Assembly: GCF_040649515.1 (NCBI RefSeq)
Contig: NZ_JBEZFP010000026.1
Location: 1 to 64,000, forward strand
Direction of reading: 5' to 3'
Length of the DNA stretch: 64,000 nucleotides
Source of the DNA: Yinghuangia elevatio
GTDB taxonomy: Bacteria > Actinomycetota > Actinomycetes > Streptomycetales > Streptomycetaceae
Shown here one piece after another: positions 39,564-49,324 of this stretch. The notes beneath the pieces were generated by a model. The model was not told the DNA's origin, did no database searches, and was given only the letters and a program-made list of their open reading frames with translations. The position numbers were made by a program, and so were the translations under genes. How positions within the stretch are numbered: the first letter of the stretch is position 1; each line of letters begins with the position of its first letter.

Positions 39564-41996
39564 ATGATCGACGCCGAGGCCCCGCCGCCCGCCGAGACGT
39601 CCCCCGAGGGCCTCACCTCGGCCCAGGTCGCCGAACGTGTCGCGCGCGGCGAGGTGAACGACGTCCCGGCCCGCTCCAGCCGCAGCGCCCGCGACATCGT
39701 GCGGGCCAACGTCTTCACCCGCTTCAACGCGATCATCGGCACGCTGTTTGTCATCATCATGGTGTTCGGCGCGCCGCAGGACGGTCTGTTCGGCCTGGTC
39801 ATCGTCGCCAACACGGCGATCGGCATCATCCAGGAGCTGCGCGCCAAGAAGACCCTGGACGCCCTCGCCGTAGTCGGCGAGGCCAAACCCCGGGTCCGCC
39901 GCGACGGCCGCACCACCGACGTCACGCCCCGCGAACTCGTGCTCGACGACGTCTGCGCCATCGGCGCGGGCGAGCAGATCGTGGTCGACGGCGTGGTCGT
40001 CGAGGCGGACGGGCTGGAACTGGACGAGTCGCTGCTGACCGGCGAGTCCGACCCCGTGCACAAGCACCCCGGCGACCCGGTGATGTCCGGCAGCTTCGTC
40101 GCGGCCGGCAACGGCGCCTTCCGCGCGACCAAGGTCGGCCGGGACGCCTACGCCGCCCGCCTCGCCGAGGAGGCCAGCCGCTTCACCCTCACCCGGTCCG
40201 AGCTGCGCTCCGGTCTCGACGTGATCCTCAAGTACGTCACCTGGCTCATGGTCCCGGTCGGGATCCTCCTGCTCGTCAGCCAACTGCGCAGCAACAAGGG
40301 CGACTTCTCCGGCGCGATGACCGGCATGGTGGCGGGCGTCGTCACCATGGTCCCCGAGGGTCTGATGCTGCTCACCTCGGTCGCGTTCGCGGTCGGCGTG
40401 GTGCGCCTGGGCCGCAAGCAGTGCCTCGTCCAGGAACTGCCCGCGATCGAGGGCCTGGCCCGGGTCGACGTCGTGTGCCTCGACAAGACGGGCACGCTGA
40501 CCGAGGGCGGCATGGACGTCGGCGAGGTGCGTACGCTCGCCCCCGACCTGCCGGTCAAGGAGGCCCTGGGCGCACTCGGCACCTCCGACCCCCGGCCCAA
40601 CGCGAGCCTCCAGGCGATCATCGACGCGCATCCGGCGCCCGAGGGCGACGGGTGGCGGGTCACCGGCGTCGAGCCGTTCTCGTCGGCCCGCAAGTGGAGC
40701 GGCGCGACGTTCGCGGGCGAGGGGTCGTGGCTGCTGGGCGCACCGGACGTCCTGCTGCCGCAGGGCGACCCGGTGCTGCGCGACGTCGACGAACTCGGCG
40801 CGCAGGGGCTGCGCGTACTGCTGCTCGCCAAGGCGGACGGCCCGCTGGGCGACCGGGCGGCCGAGCACGCGACGCCCGCCGCCCTGGTGGTCCTGGAGCA
40901 GCGGCTACGCCCCGACGCGGCGGACACACTCCGGTACTTCGCGAGCCAGGCGGTCGCCGCGAAGGTCATCTCCGGTGACAACGCGCTGTCCGTGGGTGCG
41001 GTCGCCGGCAAGCTCGGCCTGGCCGGCGCCGAACACCCGGTGGATGCCCGCACGCTGCCCGAGGACCGCGCCGAACTCGCCCAGGAGCTCGACGACAACA
41101 CGGTCTTCGGCCGCGTGACGCCGCAGCAGAAGCGCGCGATGGTGGCGGCACTCCAGTCCAAGGAGCACACGGTCGCGATGACCGGCGACGGCGTCAACGA
41201 CGTACTCGCCCTCAAGGACGCCGACATCGGCGTGGCGATGGGTTCGGGCAGTGCGGCGAGCCGCTCGGTGGCGCAAATCGTGCTGCTGGACAACAAGTTC
41301 GCGACGCTGCCCGCCGTGGTGGCGGAAGGCCGCCGGGTCATCGGCAACATCGAGCGGGTCGCGAACCTGTTCCTGTCGAAGACCGTGTACGCCCTGCTGC
41401 TGTCGCTGCTCACCGGCGTGGCGAGCCTGCCGTTCCCGTTCCTGCCCCGGCACCTCACGCTCATCGGCACGCTGACGATCGGCACGCCGGCGTTCTTCCT
41501 CGCCCTCGGACCGAACACCGAGCGGGCCCGGCCGGGCTTCGTGCCGCGCGTGCTGCGCTTCGCGGTGCCGGCCGGAGTGGTGGCGGCGGGCACCACCTTC
41601 CTGACGTACTGGCTGGCCCGGCTCAACCACGGGTCGAGCCTGGAGCAGGACCGCACCGCGGCGACGATCACGCTGTTCATGGTCGCGATGTGGATCCTCG
41701 CGATCGTCGCCCGGCCGTACGCGTGGTGGAAGCTCGTCCTCATCGCCGCGATGGGCGGCGGCTACCTGCTCGCGATGTTCGTACCGTTCCTGTCCGACTT
41801 CTTCGCGCTCTACCCGGACGACCTGCCCAACTGGGGTATCGCGGTGGGCATCGGGCTCGCCGGGATGGGCGTCCTGGAGTTCGGCTGGCACCTGTCCGGG
41901 TGGGTCCGGCGCAGGCACCCGGCGGCGGTCTCCTGGCAGGCGGGGGCCGACTCCGCAAAGACAGGGGCGAAGGAAAAGGCGGAGGAAAAGGCATAG
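39564..41996 (+). CDS. Cation-transporting P-type ATPase
   Basis: An 810-residue ion pump. The actuator motif TGES is at 159-162, the phosphorylated aspartate is D307 in CLDKTGTLT, and the hinge motif GDGVND is at 541-546. There is no N-terminal metal-binding domain and no CPC in the transmembrane centre, so it is not a copper/zinc P1B pump. The M4 segment reads VPEGLMLLTSVAFAVG (PEGL type), as in calcium/magnesium-like P2 pumps. Ion is unknown. ATG 39564 lies 5 bases after TAACGT (39553-39558) without a Shine-Dalgarno. The C-terminus is Lys/Glu-rich (AKEKAEEKA). It converges on the Hsp90-like gene. Confidence 0.92.
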   Translation: MIDAEAPPPAETSPEGLTSAQVAERVARGEVNDVPARSSRSARDIVRANVFTRFNAIIGTLFVIIMVFGAPQDGLFGLVIVANTAIGIIQELRAKKTLDALAVVGEAKPRVRRDGRTTDVTPRELVLDDVCAIGAGEQIVVDGVVVEADGLELDESLLTGESDPVHKHPGDPVMSGSFVAAGNGAFRATKVGRDAYAARLAEEASRFTLTRSELRSGLDVILKYVTWLMVPVGILLLVSQLRSNKGDFSGAMTGMVAGVVTMVPEGLMLLTSVAFAVGVVRLGRKQCLVQELPAIEGLARVDVVCLDKTGTLTEGGMDVGEVRTLAPDLPVKEALGALGTSDPRPNASLQAIIDAHPAPEGDGWRVTGVEPFSSARKWSGATFAGEGSWLLGAPDVLLPQGDPVLRDVDELGAQGLRVLLLAKADGPLGDRAAEHATPAALVVLEQRLRPDAADTLRYFASQAVAAKVISGDNALSVGAVAGKLGLAGAEHPVDARTLPEDRAELAQELDDNTVFGRVTPQQKRAMVAALQSKEHTVAMTGDGVNDVLALKDADIGVAMGSGSAASRSVAQIVLLDNKFATLPAVVAEGRRVIGNIERVANLFLSKTVYALLLSLLTGVASLPFPFLPRHLTLIGTLTIGTPAFFLALGPNTERARPGFVPRVLRFAVPAGVVAAGTTFLTYWLARLNHGSSLEQDRTAATITLFMVAMWILAIVARPYAWWKLVLIAAMGGGYLLAMFVPFLSDFFALYPDDLPNWGIAVGIGLAGMGVLEFGWHLSGWVRRRHPAAVSWQAGADSAKTGAKEKAEEKA

Positions 41997-42006
41997 GCGA
42001 AGGCGG

Positions 42007-42073
42007 CGAAGTCAGCCGGGCCGGCCACGTCGGCCGAAGCCCCGGACGACCGAGCCGGGCCGCCGACTTCGCG
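42007..42073. terminator. Possible terminator between convergent genes
   Basis: GCGAAGTC (42007-42014) pairs with GACTTCGC (42066-42073) around a GC-rich interior with smaller stems. Weak because of the long centre. Confidence 0.3.
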
Positions 42074-42077
42074 GCCG

Positions 42078-45000
42078 TCACATCGGGTTGTCGAAGTCCC
42101 TTTCCGCGTCCAGGACATGGGCGAGCGACGGGTCGGCCAGCAGTTGCGCGACCTCGAAGCGGCGGTGCCACTCCCCCGCGGCCCAGGCGAGTCCGCGGGC
42201 CAGGCCCTCGAACGTGGTCGCGTGCACCTCGCCCTCGACGAACCGCCACTCCGCCTCGAGTTCGGCGCCGTCGGGACCCGCCACCAGGAGCTCGCCGTGC
42301 TCGACGTACTCGGTCGGTGCGCCCGCGAGGGCGGCGAGGACCGCCTCGGGAACGGGGTTGCGGGTGCCCTCGGAGAGCACCGTCCCGGGCACCACTTCGG
42401 ACACCAGGGGCAGTTGCAGCAGTTCGGCGAGCGCGGTCGCGCGGTCGGGGCGCACCGGGAGCAGCGCCCACGCGGGTGCCTCGGCCAGCAGCGCGGCCAG
42501 GTCCGGCGCGTCGGCGACGGCGGCCGAGCTGGCGTCCACGACGGTCAGGCGGCCGGCCACGACGGCGCGCACCTCGTGCGGGGCGTCGACCCGGTCCATG
42601 TCCACATCGGCCAACGCCGTGTAGAGAAGCCGGAGTTGATCGCGTCCGACGTCGTTGGAGCGCTTCGCGAGCCGGTCGAGCAACTCGTCCGGCCCGCCGG
42701 GCTCGGCGAGCAGCGCGGCGAGCGTGGTGCGCACGCCCAGCGCGCGCAGGAACACGTCGTCGAGGTGCGAGTCGACCTCGTCGTACAGGCCGTGCAGCGC
42801 GGGATCGGCGCCCGCGGCCAGCAGGCCGGCGGGCGGACGGCCGTCGAGCACCGGGTGCCCGCGCAGCCACCACGCCGTGTACGACGGGATCTCGGCCCGG
42901 CCGCCGTCCGGCAGCAGTACGCGCGCGGGCTCGATCACCGCGGCCCGCAGCGGCGGGACGGCGAGCAGGTCGAGCGCGTCCTCCCACGCGTCGTCGGCCA
43001 CCAGGTCGAGGTCGCGGACCGCGGTGAACGCGGGCAGCACCGGCGGCACTTCGGGGTCGGGGAGGTGGTCGAGGACGTCGTCGAGCCAGTCCTCCTCCAG
43101 GTCCAGGTCGTGGTCGCAGGCGTCGTGGTCGAGGACCACGTCCTCCTCGGCCACCAGGCCGAACGTGTCGAGCACGCCGACCGCGCGCAGTACGTCGGGC
43201 CCCCAGCGCTCGACCAGCTCCCGGTCCGCGACGCCGAGCGTGCCCGGTTCGACCAGGGCGGTCAACGCGCTTCCGGGCAGCATGAGTTCGCCGGCGGCGA
43301 GCAGGTCACCCTGGTCGTCGGGCAGCGGCAACTCGGCGAGCCACGGCTCCTCGCCCGGGGCCAGGTGTGCGGCGCGTACGAGTTCGAGGACGGCGTCGGT
43401 GAACGCGTCCGGGTCGTCGTGGTCGTCCGCGGCGGCGACGCCCGCCCGGACCGCGGGGTCGGCCAGGACCGTGCGCGGCGCGGCCGGGAGCGCGCCGAGG
43501 CGCTCCAGCAGCGGGTGCACCGCGTCCGGGTGCACGATGCGCAGGTCCAGCGGCTCCAGCACGGCGGGCTTGGGGGTGTCCGGCCCGGGGAGCAGGAGAT
43601 GCCGGGGGCCGCGCACGAGGCGGCCGTCCACGAGCGGTACCGGCAAGGCGCCGAGCGCGTCGCGGTCGGCGGGGTCGAGTGCCGCGTACAGGCCGTGCCA
43701 CCACTCGGGTTCGCGTTCCAGTGCGGCGAGTTGGTCGACGACCTCGGCGAGCGGGAGGCGGCGTACGGTCAGCGCACGCAGCGCCGGCGACTTGTCCAGA
43801 CCGGCCGGGATCAGCCCGGGCAGGACGGGGGCCAGCGCGGCGACCAGCCCCGGGGAGGCACCGTCCAGGACGACCGCGTCCCGCGGGCGTACCCGGCGCG
43901 GCGCGGCCTCCTCGCCGGAACCGGCGTCGGGACCGGGGTCGGAACCGGCGTGGAAGCCGGGGTCGGAACCGGCGTGCGAACCGAGGGCGGAACTCAGGCC
44001 GGACCCGAGGCCGGAACTCAGGTCGGAACCGGGGTCGGAACCGGCATCGGACCTGCCGGACGCGGCCGCGGCGGAGCCGTCCGCCCCCGCGAACGCGGTC
44101 GGCAGGAAAGGCGTTTCGGCGAGCCGGGCGAGGACGGACCGGCGCAGCAGCGCGTCCAGCTCACCCTCGGGCGCGGTGCCGGGCACCAGGCTCAGCAGAG
44201 CGCGCGTGAACGGCGTCGGCCAGTCGCGCACCATCTCGGCGTAGCTGTCCGCGGCCCGCGCCACGAGGAAGTCGCGGAGCGGGCCCGGCGCGACGTGCCG
44301 CCGGGTGCTGTCGAGCGGGAAGGAGGCGATGAGCAGCGCGGGCAGGCCCAGCGGCTCGTCCGAGGGAGTGGGCGCGTGCACGACGGGGCGTACCGGCACG
44401 GAACCGCGCGGCGTGCCGTCGTCGTTCGCCGCGTCGAGGCTCAACGGCGGCCCTCCGGCCCGCCATTCGGCGCCTCCGCCGTGCAGCGGCAGGGGGGCGC
44501 CCGCGGCGTCCACCGGCACGGCCCACAGCACCGACCAGGTGCCGCGCAGGCGTTCCTCGGTGGGGCGGTCCGCGAGCAGGCCCGCGTCCAGCGCACCGGC
44601 CGCGGAGCTGACGCGCCACCGCGTCTCGTGGTCCTGGTCCGCGACCACGACCGTGCCCTGGTCGTCGTGCCGCGAGAGCGTGCGGACGCCGCGGTCCGTC
44701 TCGACGACGATCTCGCCGAGTCCGGACAGGGTCAGCAGCAGCGCGTCGTCGATCTCGGCGAGCAGGCGCGCGGCCAGGTCGGTCGCGGCGCCGTCGCGCA
44801 GCGGCAGCACGACCGCCGTGTCGTAGCCGTCGGGCGGCGTGCCCTCGGCCGGCATCGGCAGGCGGAGTATCGGGACGGCGCCGTCGCGCCGTACGACCTC
44901 GTCGGCGATCGCCGGGACGCCCGCGGCCAGGTCCCGTGCCTCGCGGAGGGACCACCGGACGCCGCCGGTGCCGGAGATGACCGACGGGTCGTCGGACACC

Positions 45001-45368
45001 GCCAGGACGGCGGCGAAGCCGACCCCGAAGCGGCCGACGGTGCCGGGGCCTTCGTCCCGCTTCGCGGAGGCCCGCAGCGTGGACAGCGCGAGAACGCCGT
45101 CCGCGTGCAGCGGCTCGCCGGTGTTCGCCGCGGTGAGGACGCCGTCCCGCAGCGTCAGCCGCAGCCGTCCGGGCCGTCCGGTACGCGCCGCCGCGTCGGC
45201 GGCGTTCTGCGCCAGCTCCACGACCAGGCGGTCGCGGTACCCGCCGAGGGCAAGCTCTTCCTCGGCGTTGGCGTCCTCCCGGAACCGTGCCGGTTGTGCG
45301 GCCCACGCGTCCAGAACCGCCTGCCGCAGCCCAGCCGTCGCGAAGATGTCCTCGGTGCCCATGGCCAC
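42078..45368 (-). CDS. Hsp90/sacsin-type GHKL ATPase protein
   Basis: A 1096-residue protein. The N-terminal 200 residues hold a GHKL ATP-binding domain: YRDRLVVELAQNAADAA supplies the catalytic E51 and N55, LTAANTGEPLHADGVLALSTLRASAK replaces the usual DNG by NTG, and VGRFGVGFAAVL is the glycine lid. This is the sacsin N-terminal ATPase-like type rather than HtpG. The rest is helical and unrecognised, apart from a tandem Gly/Ser/Asp-Pro linker near residues 440-485 (GSDPGSDLSSGLGSGLSS...). GTG 45368 has GGAGAGAG upstream; ATG 45362 is an alternative. Function unknown; chaperone or stress roles are inferred. DUF3027 lies upstream on the same strand. Confidence 0.82.
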   Translation of the reverse strand: MAMGTEDIFATAGLRQAVLDAWAAQPARFREDANAEEELALGGYRDRLVVELAQNAADAAARTGRPGRLRLTLRDGVLTAANTGEPLHADGVLALSTLRASAKRDEGPGTVGRFGVGFAAVLAVSDDPSVISGTGGVRWSLREARDLAAGVPAIADEVVRRDGAVPILRLPMPAEGTPPDGYDTAVVLPLRDGAATDLAARLLAEIDDALLLTLSGLGEIVVETDRGVRTLSRHDDQGTVVVADQDHETRWRVSSAAGALDAGLLADRPTEERLRGTWSVLWAVPVDAAGAPLPLHGGGAEWRAGGPPLSLDAANDDGTPRGSVPVRPVVHAPTPSDEPLGLPALLIASFPLDSTRRHVAPGPLRDFLVARAADSYAEMVRDWPTPFTRALLSLVPGTAPEGELDALLRRSVLARLAETPFLPTAFAGADGSAAAASGRSDAGSDPGSDLSSGLGSGLSSALGSHAGSDPGFHAGSDPGPDAGSGEEAAPRRVRPRDAVVLDGASPGLVAALAPVLPGLIPAGLDKSPALRALTVRRLPLAEVVDQLAALEREPEWWHGLYAALDPADRDALGALPVPLVDGRLVRGPRHLLLPGPDTPKPAVLEPLDLRIVHPDAVHPLLERLGALPAAPRTVLADPAVRAGVAAADDHDDPDAFTDAVLELVRAAHLAPGEEPWLAELPLPDDQGDLLAAGELMLPGSALTALVEPGTLGVADRELVERWGPDVLRAVGVLDTFGLVAEEDVVLDHDACDHDLDLEEDWLDDVLDHLPDPEVPPVLPAFTAVRDLDLVADDAWEDALDLLAVPPLRAAVIEPARVLLPDGGRAEIPSYTAWWLRGHPVLDGRPPAGLLAAGADPALHGLYDEVDSHLDDVFLRALGVRTTLAALLAEPGGPDELLDRLAKRSNDVGRDQLRLLYTALADVDMDRVDAPHEVRAVVAGRLTVVDASSAAVADAPDLAALLAEAPAWALLPVRPDRATALAELLQLPLVSEVVPGTVLSEGTRNPVPEAVLAALAGAPTEYVEHGELLVAGPDGAELEAEWRFVEGEVHATTFEGLARGLAWAAGEWHRRFEVAQLLADPSLAHVLDAERDFDNPM

Positions 45369-45566
45369 AACTCTCTCCGCAACCCCACCCCGCTTGGCAA
45401 ATCCTGCCCCCCGCTTCGGCGGCGAACCCCCCTACACCCGACAAAACGCAGCCGAGTTCAAGCCGGGGCGCCGAGGTGCCCAGGCGTCGGGCCCGGGGCG
45501 TTCAGGCCTTGGTTCGGGCAGGTGCAGGCGGATGCGAACGAACGCACACGGATGCGGGCGGGGGTT

Positions 45567-45594
45567 CGGTGGGGTTCGGGCCCGAACCCCACCG
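45567..45594 (-). terminator. 28-bp perfect palindrome after DUF3027 gene
   Basis: CGGTGGGGTTCGGG (45567-45580) and its exact complement (45581-45594) meet without a gap, 2 bases after the DUF3027 stop. As RNA it forms a GC-rich stem with a tetraloop. The remaining gap to 45368 holds repeated gcgttcaggc-like and ggcggatgcg-like words but no gene. Confidence 0.65.
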
Positions 45595-45596
45595 CC

Positions 45597-46424
45597 TCAC
45601 GAATGGCCCAGGTCCTCCCCCGGTTCCGCGTCGTCGACCGAGCCCGCGTCGTGGTGGACGCGTACCGGTTCGACGTCGTAGTCGTCGACCACGGGGTCGG
45701 CGACCTGGGGGACGGCGGGCATGACGGCGGCCTCGGAGTGGCCTCCACAGCCGAAGCCGAGGGAGACCATGTGGCCGTCGGCGGGTGCGTACTCGTTCGC
45801 GCACACGCCGAAGGCCTGGCCGAGCGGACCGCCGATCTTGACCAGGAACCCGCACGACACGCAGTGGGCGGGCGCGGCCTGGGCCATCGGCGTGCGTACG
45901 CCGAAGTGCTCCTCCCAGCGGTCCGCGGCCAGGCCGAGGCCGAGCGGCGAGAGCACACGGGCACGGCCGAGGCCGAGCTCGTACGCCACCGCCGCCGGAC
46001 CGAAGCCGACCGGCTCCTCCGCGGACACCGGGTCGACGTCCGCGTATCCGGGTTCGAGGCGCTCGTCGTCCTCCTTGGTCGGCAGCAGGTCGCCGACGCC
46101 GAGGTCGCCTGGGCGCAGGCGGTCGCTCCACGGCACCCACTCGGGGGCCAGCAGGGCATCAGGGCCGGGCACGAGCACCGTCTCGTCGACGGTGACCAGC
46201 TTGGCGCGTGGGGCTCGGGCGACGGTGACAGCCCACCGCCAGCCCTGGTACGCGTCCTCTCGGCACGCGAAGAGATGGGTGACGACGCGATCGCCGTCAA
46301 CCGCCACTCCAAGATGCTCGCCGACCCTGCCCGGGCCAGCGACATCCTCGGCGGCGGCAAGGGCAAGTTCGACCGCCTCCGCACACAGGCGATCGGGGAT
46401 TCGACTACGGATCGGGGCACTCAC
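45597..46424 (-). CDS. DUF3027 protein with zinc-finger-like cysteines
   Basis: A 275-residue soluble protein. The N-terminal half contains DRVVTHLFACREDAYQGWRWAVTVARAPRAKLVTVDETVLVPGPDALLAPEWVPWSDRL, the DUF3027 signature. The C-terminal part has HCVSCGFLVKIGGPLGQAFGVCANEYAPADGHMVSLGFGCGGHSE, four cysteines and histidines spaced like a zinc site. Function unknown. GTG 46424 starts the family N-terminus. It is divergent from an MFS gene 147 bases away. Confidence 0.83.
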   Translation of the reverse strand: MSAPIRSRIPDRLCAEAVELALAAAEDVAGPGRVGEHLGVAVDGDRVVTHLFACREDAYQGWRWAVTVARAPRAKLVTVDETVLVPGPDALLAPEWVPWSDRLRPGDLGVGDLLPTKEDDERLEPGYADVDPVSAEEPVGFGPAAVAYELGLGRARVLSPLGLGLAADRWEEHFGVRTPMAQAAPAHCVSCGFLVKIGGPLGQAFGVCANEYAPADGHMVSLGFGCGGHSEAAVMPAVPQVADPVVDDYDVEPVRVHHDAGSVDDAEPGEDLGHS

Positions 46425-46571
46425 GAGAGTGATTCTCTCTCAACCACCGGGCGTGATGGCGAGGGCTACCCTCAAGAGGCACGGAATCCTGTACGGAGCG
46501 CGCAACCGGCGCGCCCCTTCGGCGTGTCACCAATACACGTATCCCCGGCGAAGAAGGGCAGGATTCAAGGG

Positions 46572-48167
46572 GTGGGAGCCTTGCGGACACGAAGTGAAAT
46601 CAGAACCGGCACGGTACGGGTACGCGGCAGCAGCGCGACCGGCACCGGCCGGCTCCGCCGCGGCGTGTCCTGGTTCGGCGGGCTGCCGAAGTCGGTCGGC
46701 GGGCGGTTCCGGCGCGCGGCGGACTCGAAGGGCGCCAAGGAGAGCGGCCTCGGCAAGCTGATCGAGCTGCACGCGATCAACAACGCGGGTGACGCCCTCG
46801 TCACCATCGCGCTGGCGACCACGGTCTTCTTCTCGGTGCCGACCGGCGAGGCGCGCGACCGGGTGGCCCTCTACCTCCTGATCACGATGGCGCCGTTCGC
46901 GCTGATGGCCCCGGTGATCGGCCCGCTGCTGGACCGGCTGCGGCGCGGTCGGCGGGTCGCGATGGCCGTGACCATGCTCGTACGCGCGGTTCTGGCGTTC
47001 ATGATGGCCGGGGCGGTGGAGAACGGCGGCCTGGAGCTGTACCCGGAGGCGTTCGCGGTCCTGATGACCTCGAAGGCGTACGGCGTGTCGCGCAGCGCGG
47101 TGGTGCCCCGGCTCCAGCCGCGCTCGATGTCGCTGGTGAAGGTGAACTCGCGGATCACGATGTTCGGCCTGGCCGGCACCCTGATCGCGGCCCCGGTCGC
47201 GGGGCTCCTCAAGGTGACCGCCGGCACCCCGTGGATCATGTACGCGGCGGTCGCCGTCTTCGTCTTCGGCGCCGGGCTGTCCTTCGCGCTGCCCGCCAAG
47301 GTCGACTCCCCCGAGGGCGAGGACAAGGCGACGTTCACGCGTGAGGCGCCGGGGGCCGACCACGAGAGCCACTTCCCGCACCCGCGCCGGGCCAGGAACG
47401 CCGCCAAGGCGGCGGAGGCCGAACCCGGGTCCACATATGCCTCCACAGCCGCGGCCCGAGCGGAGGCCAAAGCCGAGGCCAAGGCGGAAGCCAAAGCCGA
47501 GGCCGATTCCAAGGCCGCCGCGAAGACGGCGGCGAAGGCCACCGCGAAGACGACCCGGCGACTGCGCAGCGTGGGCCCGTCCGTCGTCCTGGCCCTGTGG
47601 GCGAACGCGTCGCTGCGCTGGTTCTCCGGCTTCCTGGTGATGTTCCTGGGCTTCCTGCTGCGCGAGGAACCGGTCGCGGGGCTCGACAACAAGCAGGCCC
47701 TCGGCGCGGTCGTGGTCGCGGCGGCGGTCGGCAACGCGATCGGCACGGGGCTCGGCGCGTGGTTCAAGTCGAAGGCGCCCGAGGCGATCATCGTCGGCGT
47801 GGTGCTGACCGCGGCGGGTTCCGCGGTGGCGGCGGCGACGTTCTACGGGCTGACCACGGTGCTCGCGGTCGCGGCCGTCGCGGGGCTCGCGCAGGCGCTC
47901 GGCAAGCTGTCCCTCGACGCGATGATCCAGCGCGACATCCCCGAGGAAGTGCGTACGTCCGCCTTCGCGCGCAGCGAGACCGCACTGCAACTGGCGTGGG
48001 TGGTCGGCGGCGGTGTCGGCATCGTGCTGCCGCTGAACGGCACGCTCGGCATGGGCATCGCGGCGGGCGTGCTGGTCCTGGCGCTGGTGCTGACCGGACG
48101 CAGGCTCACGACGCGCCGATCACGCCCGGCACGGTCCCCCGGCTTCCGGCTGCGCGGCGCCCGGTAA
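46572..48167 (+). CDS. MFS transporter with Ala/Lys-rich central loop
   Basis: A 531-residue membrane protein of unknown substrate. A basic N-terminal tail is followed by LIELHAINNAGDALVTIALATTVFFSVPTGEARDRVALYLLITMAPFALMAPVIGPLLDRLRRGRR. The loop between halves contains an Ala/Glu/Lys helix (AEAKAEAKAEAKAEADSKAAAK) of about 45 residues, unusual for the superfamily. The GTG at 46572 has AAGGG almost touching it; a GTG at 46522 is an alternative. Its stop codon overlaps the -10 box of the next gene. Confidence 0.8.
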   Translation: MGALRTRSEIRTGTVRVRGSSATGTGRLRRGVSWFGGLPKSVGGRFRRAADSKGAKESGLGKLIELHAINNAGDALVTIALATTVFFSVPTGEARDRVALYLLITMAPFALMAPVIGPLLDRLRRGRRVAMAVTMLVRAVLAFMMAGAVENGGLELYPEAFAVLMTSKAYGVSRSAVVPRLQPRSMSLVKVNSRITMFGLAGTLIAAPVAGLLKVTAGTPWIMYAAVAVFVFGAGLSFALPAKVDSPEGEDKATFTREAPGADHESHFPHPRRARNAAKAAEAEPGSTYASTAAARAEAKAEAKAEAKAEADSKAAAKTAAKATAKTTRRLRSVGPSVVLALWANASLRWFSGFLVMFLGFLLREEPVAGLDNKQALGAVVVAAAVGNAIGTGLGAWFKSKAPEAIIVGVVLTAAGSAVAAATFYGLTTVLAVAAVAGLAQALGKLSLDAMIQRDIPEEVRTSAFARSETALQLAWVVGGGVGIVLPLNGTLGMGIAAGVLVLALVLTGRRLTTRRSRPARSPGFRLRGAR

Positions 48168-48177
48168 CCTTCGGATC

Positions 48178-48615
48178 ATGATGATCCGCCGCCATGCCGC
48201 CGTCGCGGGCGCAGTTGTCCTCGGGGCCTTCGCCCTGACGGGCTGTGAGAAGCCGACTCCCATCGTGACCCTGGTCAACGGCAGCGACTCCGTGGCCATC
48301 GAGGAGAGCTGCTCGAAGTCCGACCTGGCCGACGAAGCGAAGACCAGGGAGTGCAGCAAGGACAGCAAGGTCCTCAAGGTGACCACGGGCACCACGCTGC
48401 GCGTCGGCGTCGACAAGGAACTCGCGGACTCCGGCTGGAAGCTGCAGATCGGCGAGCGCGAGAGCGACGTCATCAAGGACAAGACGTTCCAGAACATGTA
48501 CACCGTCCCCGAGGACGCGTTCGAGGACGAGAAGCAGATCCAGGTCGCGGTCGTCAAGGTCAACAAGGCGGGCGACTCGGTCGGCGCCTGGACCTTCGTG
48601 CTCGAGAAGAAGTAA
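48178..48615 (+). CDS. DUF2771 lipoprotein
   Basis: A 145-residue lipoprotein. The signal peptide MMIRRHAAVAGAVVLGAFALTGC ends in a lipobox (LTGC) with the lipidated cysteine at 23. The remaining domain (TPIVTLVNGSDSVAIEESCSKS...FQNMYTVPEDAFEDEKQIQVAVVKVNKAGDSVGAWTFVLEKK) fits DUF2771. TAACCT formed by the upstream MFS stop ends 5 bases before the ATG, so the mRNA is probably leaderless. Function unknown; it lies just before mqnB. Confidence 0.83.
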   Translation: MMIRRHAAVAGAVVLGAFALTGCEKPTPIVTLVNGSDSVAIEESCSKSDLADEAKTRECSKDSKVLKVTTGTTLRVGVDKELADSGWKLQIGERESDVIKDKTFQNMYTVPEDAFEDEKQIQVAVVKVNKAGDSVGAWTFVLEKK

Positions 48616-48625
48616 GCCCCTCCCG

Positions 48626-49324
48626 GTGCGGATCCTCGTGGTCACCGCCGTCCCCGCCGAGCGCGACGCCGTGCTCGGCGGCGGCGCGGTGCCCGGTGTC
48701 GACGGGGTGCCCGACGCCGGTGCCGATGCCCGCGCGGTGTCCGGTGTCGATGCCGTGGCCGCCGGGGTCGGTCCCGCCGCCGCGGCCGCGGGTACGGCTG
48801 CCGCACTCGCGCGGACCGCCTACGACCTCGTCGTCAGCGCCGGCATCGGCGGCGGCTTCGCCGGGGCCGCGCCCGTCGGGTCGCTGGTCGTCGCGGACCG
48901 GATCCTCGCGGCCGACCTCGGCGCGGAGACCGCGGACGGGTTCCTGCCGATCGACGAACTCGGTTTCGGCACCGGCGTGTTCGACGTCGACCCCGACCTG
49001 GTCGAGCGCATCGCGAAGGCCGCACGGGGCACTGTCCTCGACGTCGCCGTCGGGGCCGTCCTGACCGTCTCGACGGTCACCGGCTCGGCCGCCCGTGCCG
49101 CCGAGCTGACCCGCCGTCACCCGCGGGCCGCCGCGGAGGCGATGGAAGGCTTCGGCGTCGCCACCGCCGCGCACGCGGCCGGCGTGCCCTTCTGCGAACT
49201 GCGCGCGATCTCCAACCCGGTGGGTCCCCGCGACCGCGACGCGTGGCGCATCCCCGACGCCCTGCGCGCGCTGGGCGTCGCGGCGGCCGCGATCCTGCCC
49301 GAACTGCGCGAGGAGCGAGCATGA
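48626..49324 (+). CDS. mqnB: Futalosine hydrolase
   Basis: Nucleosidase that splits futalosine (or aminofutalosine) to DHFL and a purine in the alternative menaquinone route. The 232-residue protein carries the MTA/SAH nucleosidase-like fold: MRILVVTAVPAERDAVL, DLVVSAGIGGGFAGAAPVGSLVVAD, EAMEGFGVATAAHAAGVPFCELRAISNPVG with catalytic aspartate near DAWRIPDAL. A low-complexity insert of Ala/Gly/Val/Asp follows the first strand. GTG 48626 lies 10 bases after the lipoprotein stop. Its last bases overlap mqnD (ATGA). Confidence 0.93.
   Translation: MRILVVTAVPAERDAVLGGGAVPGVDGVPDAGADARAVSGVDAVAAGVGPAAAAAGTAAALARTAYDLVVSAGIGGGFAGAAPVGSLVVADRILAADLGAETADGFLPIDELGFGTGVFDVDPDLVERIAKAARGTVLDVAVGAVLTVSTVTGSAARAAELTRRHPRAAAEAMEGFGVATAAHAAGVPFCELRAISNPVGPRDRDAWRIPDALRALGVAAAAILPELREERA

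Noticed and set aside
42117..48167. Open frame of 2016 codons on the plus strand
   Set aside because: Its first 4.4 kb is antisense to the Hsp90-like and DUF3027 genes and reads as Arg/Gly/Val-rich shadow sequence; only the end from 46572 is the real MFS protein.
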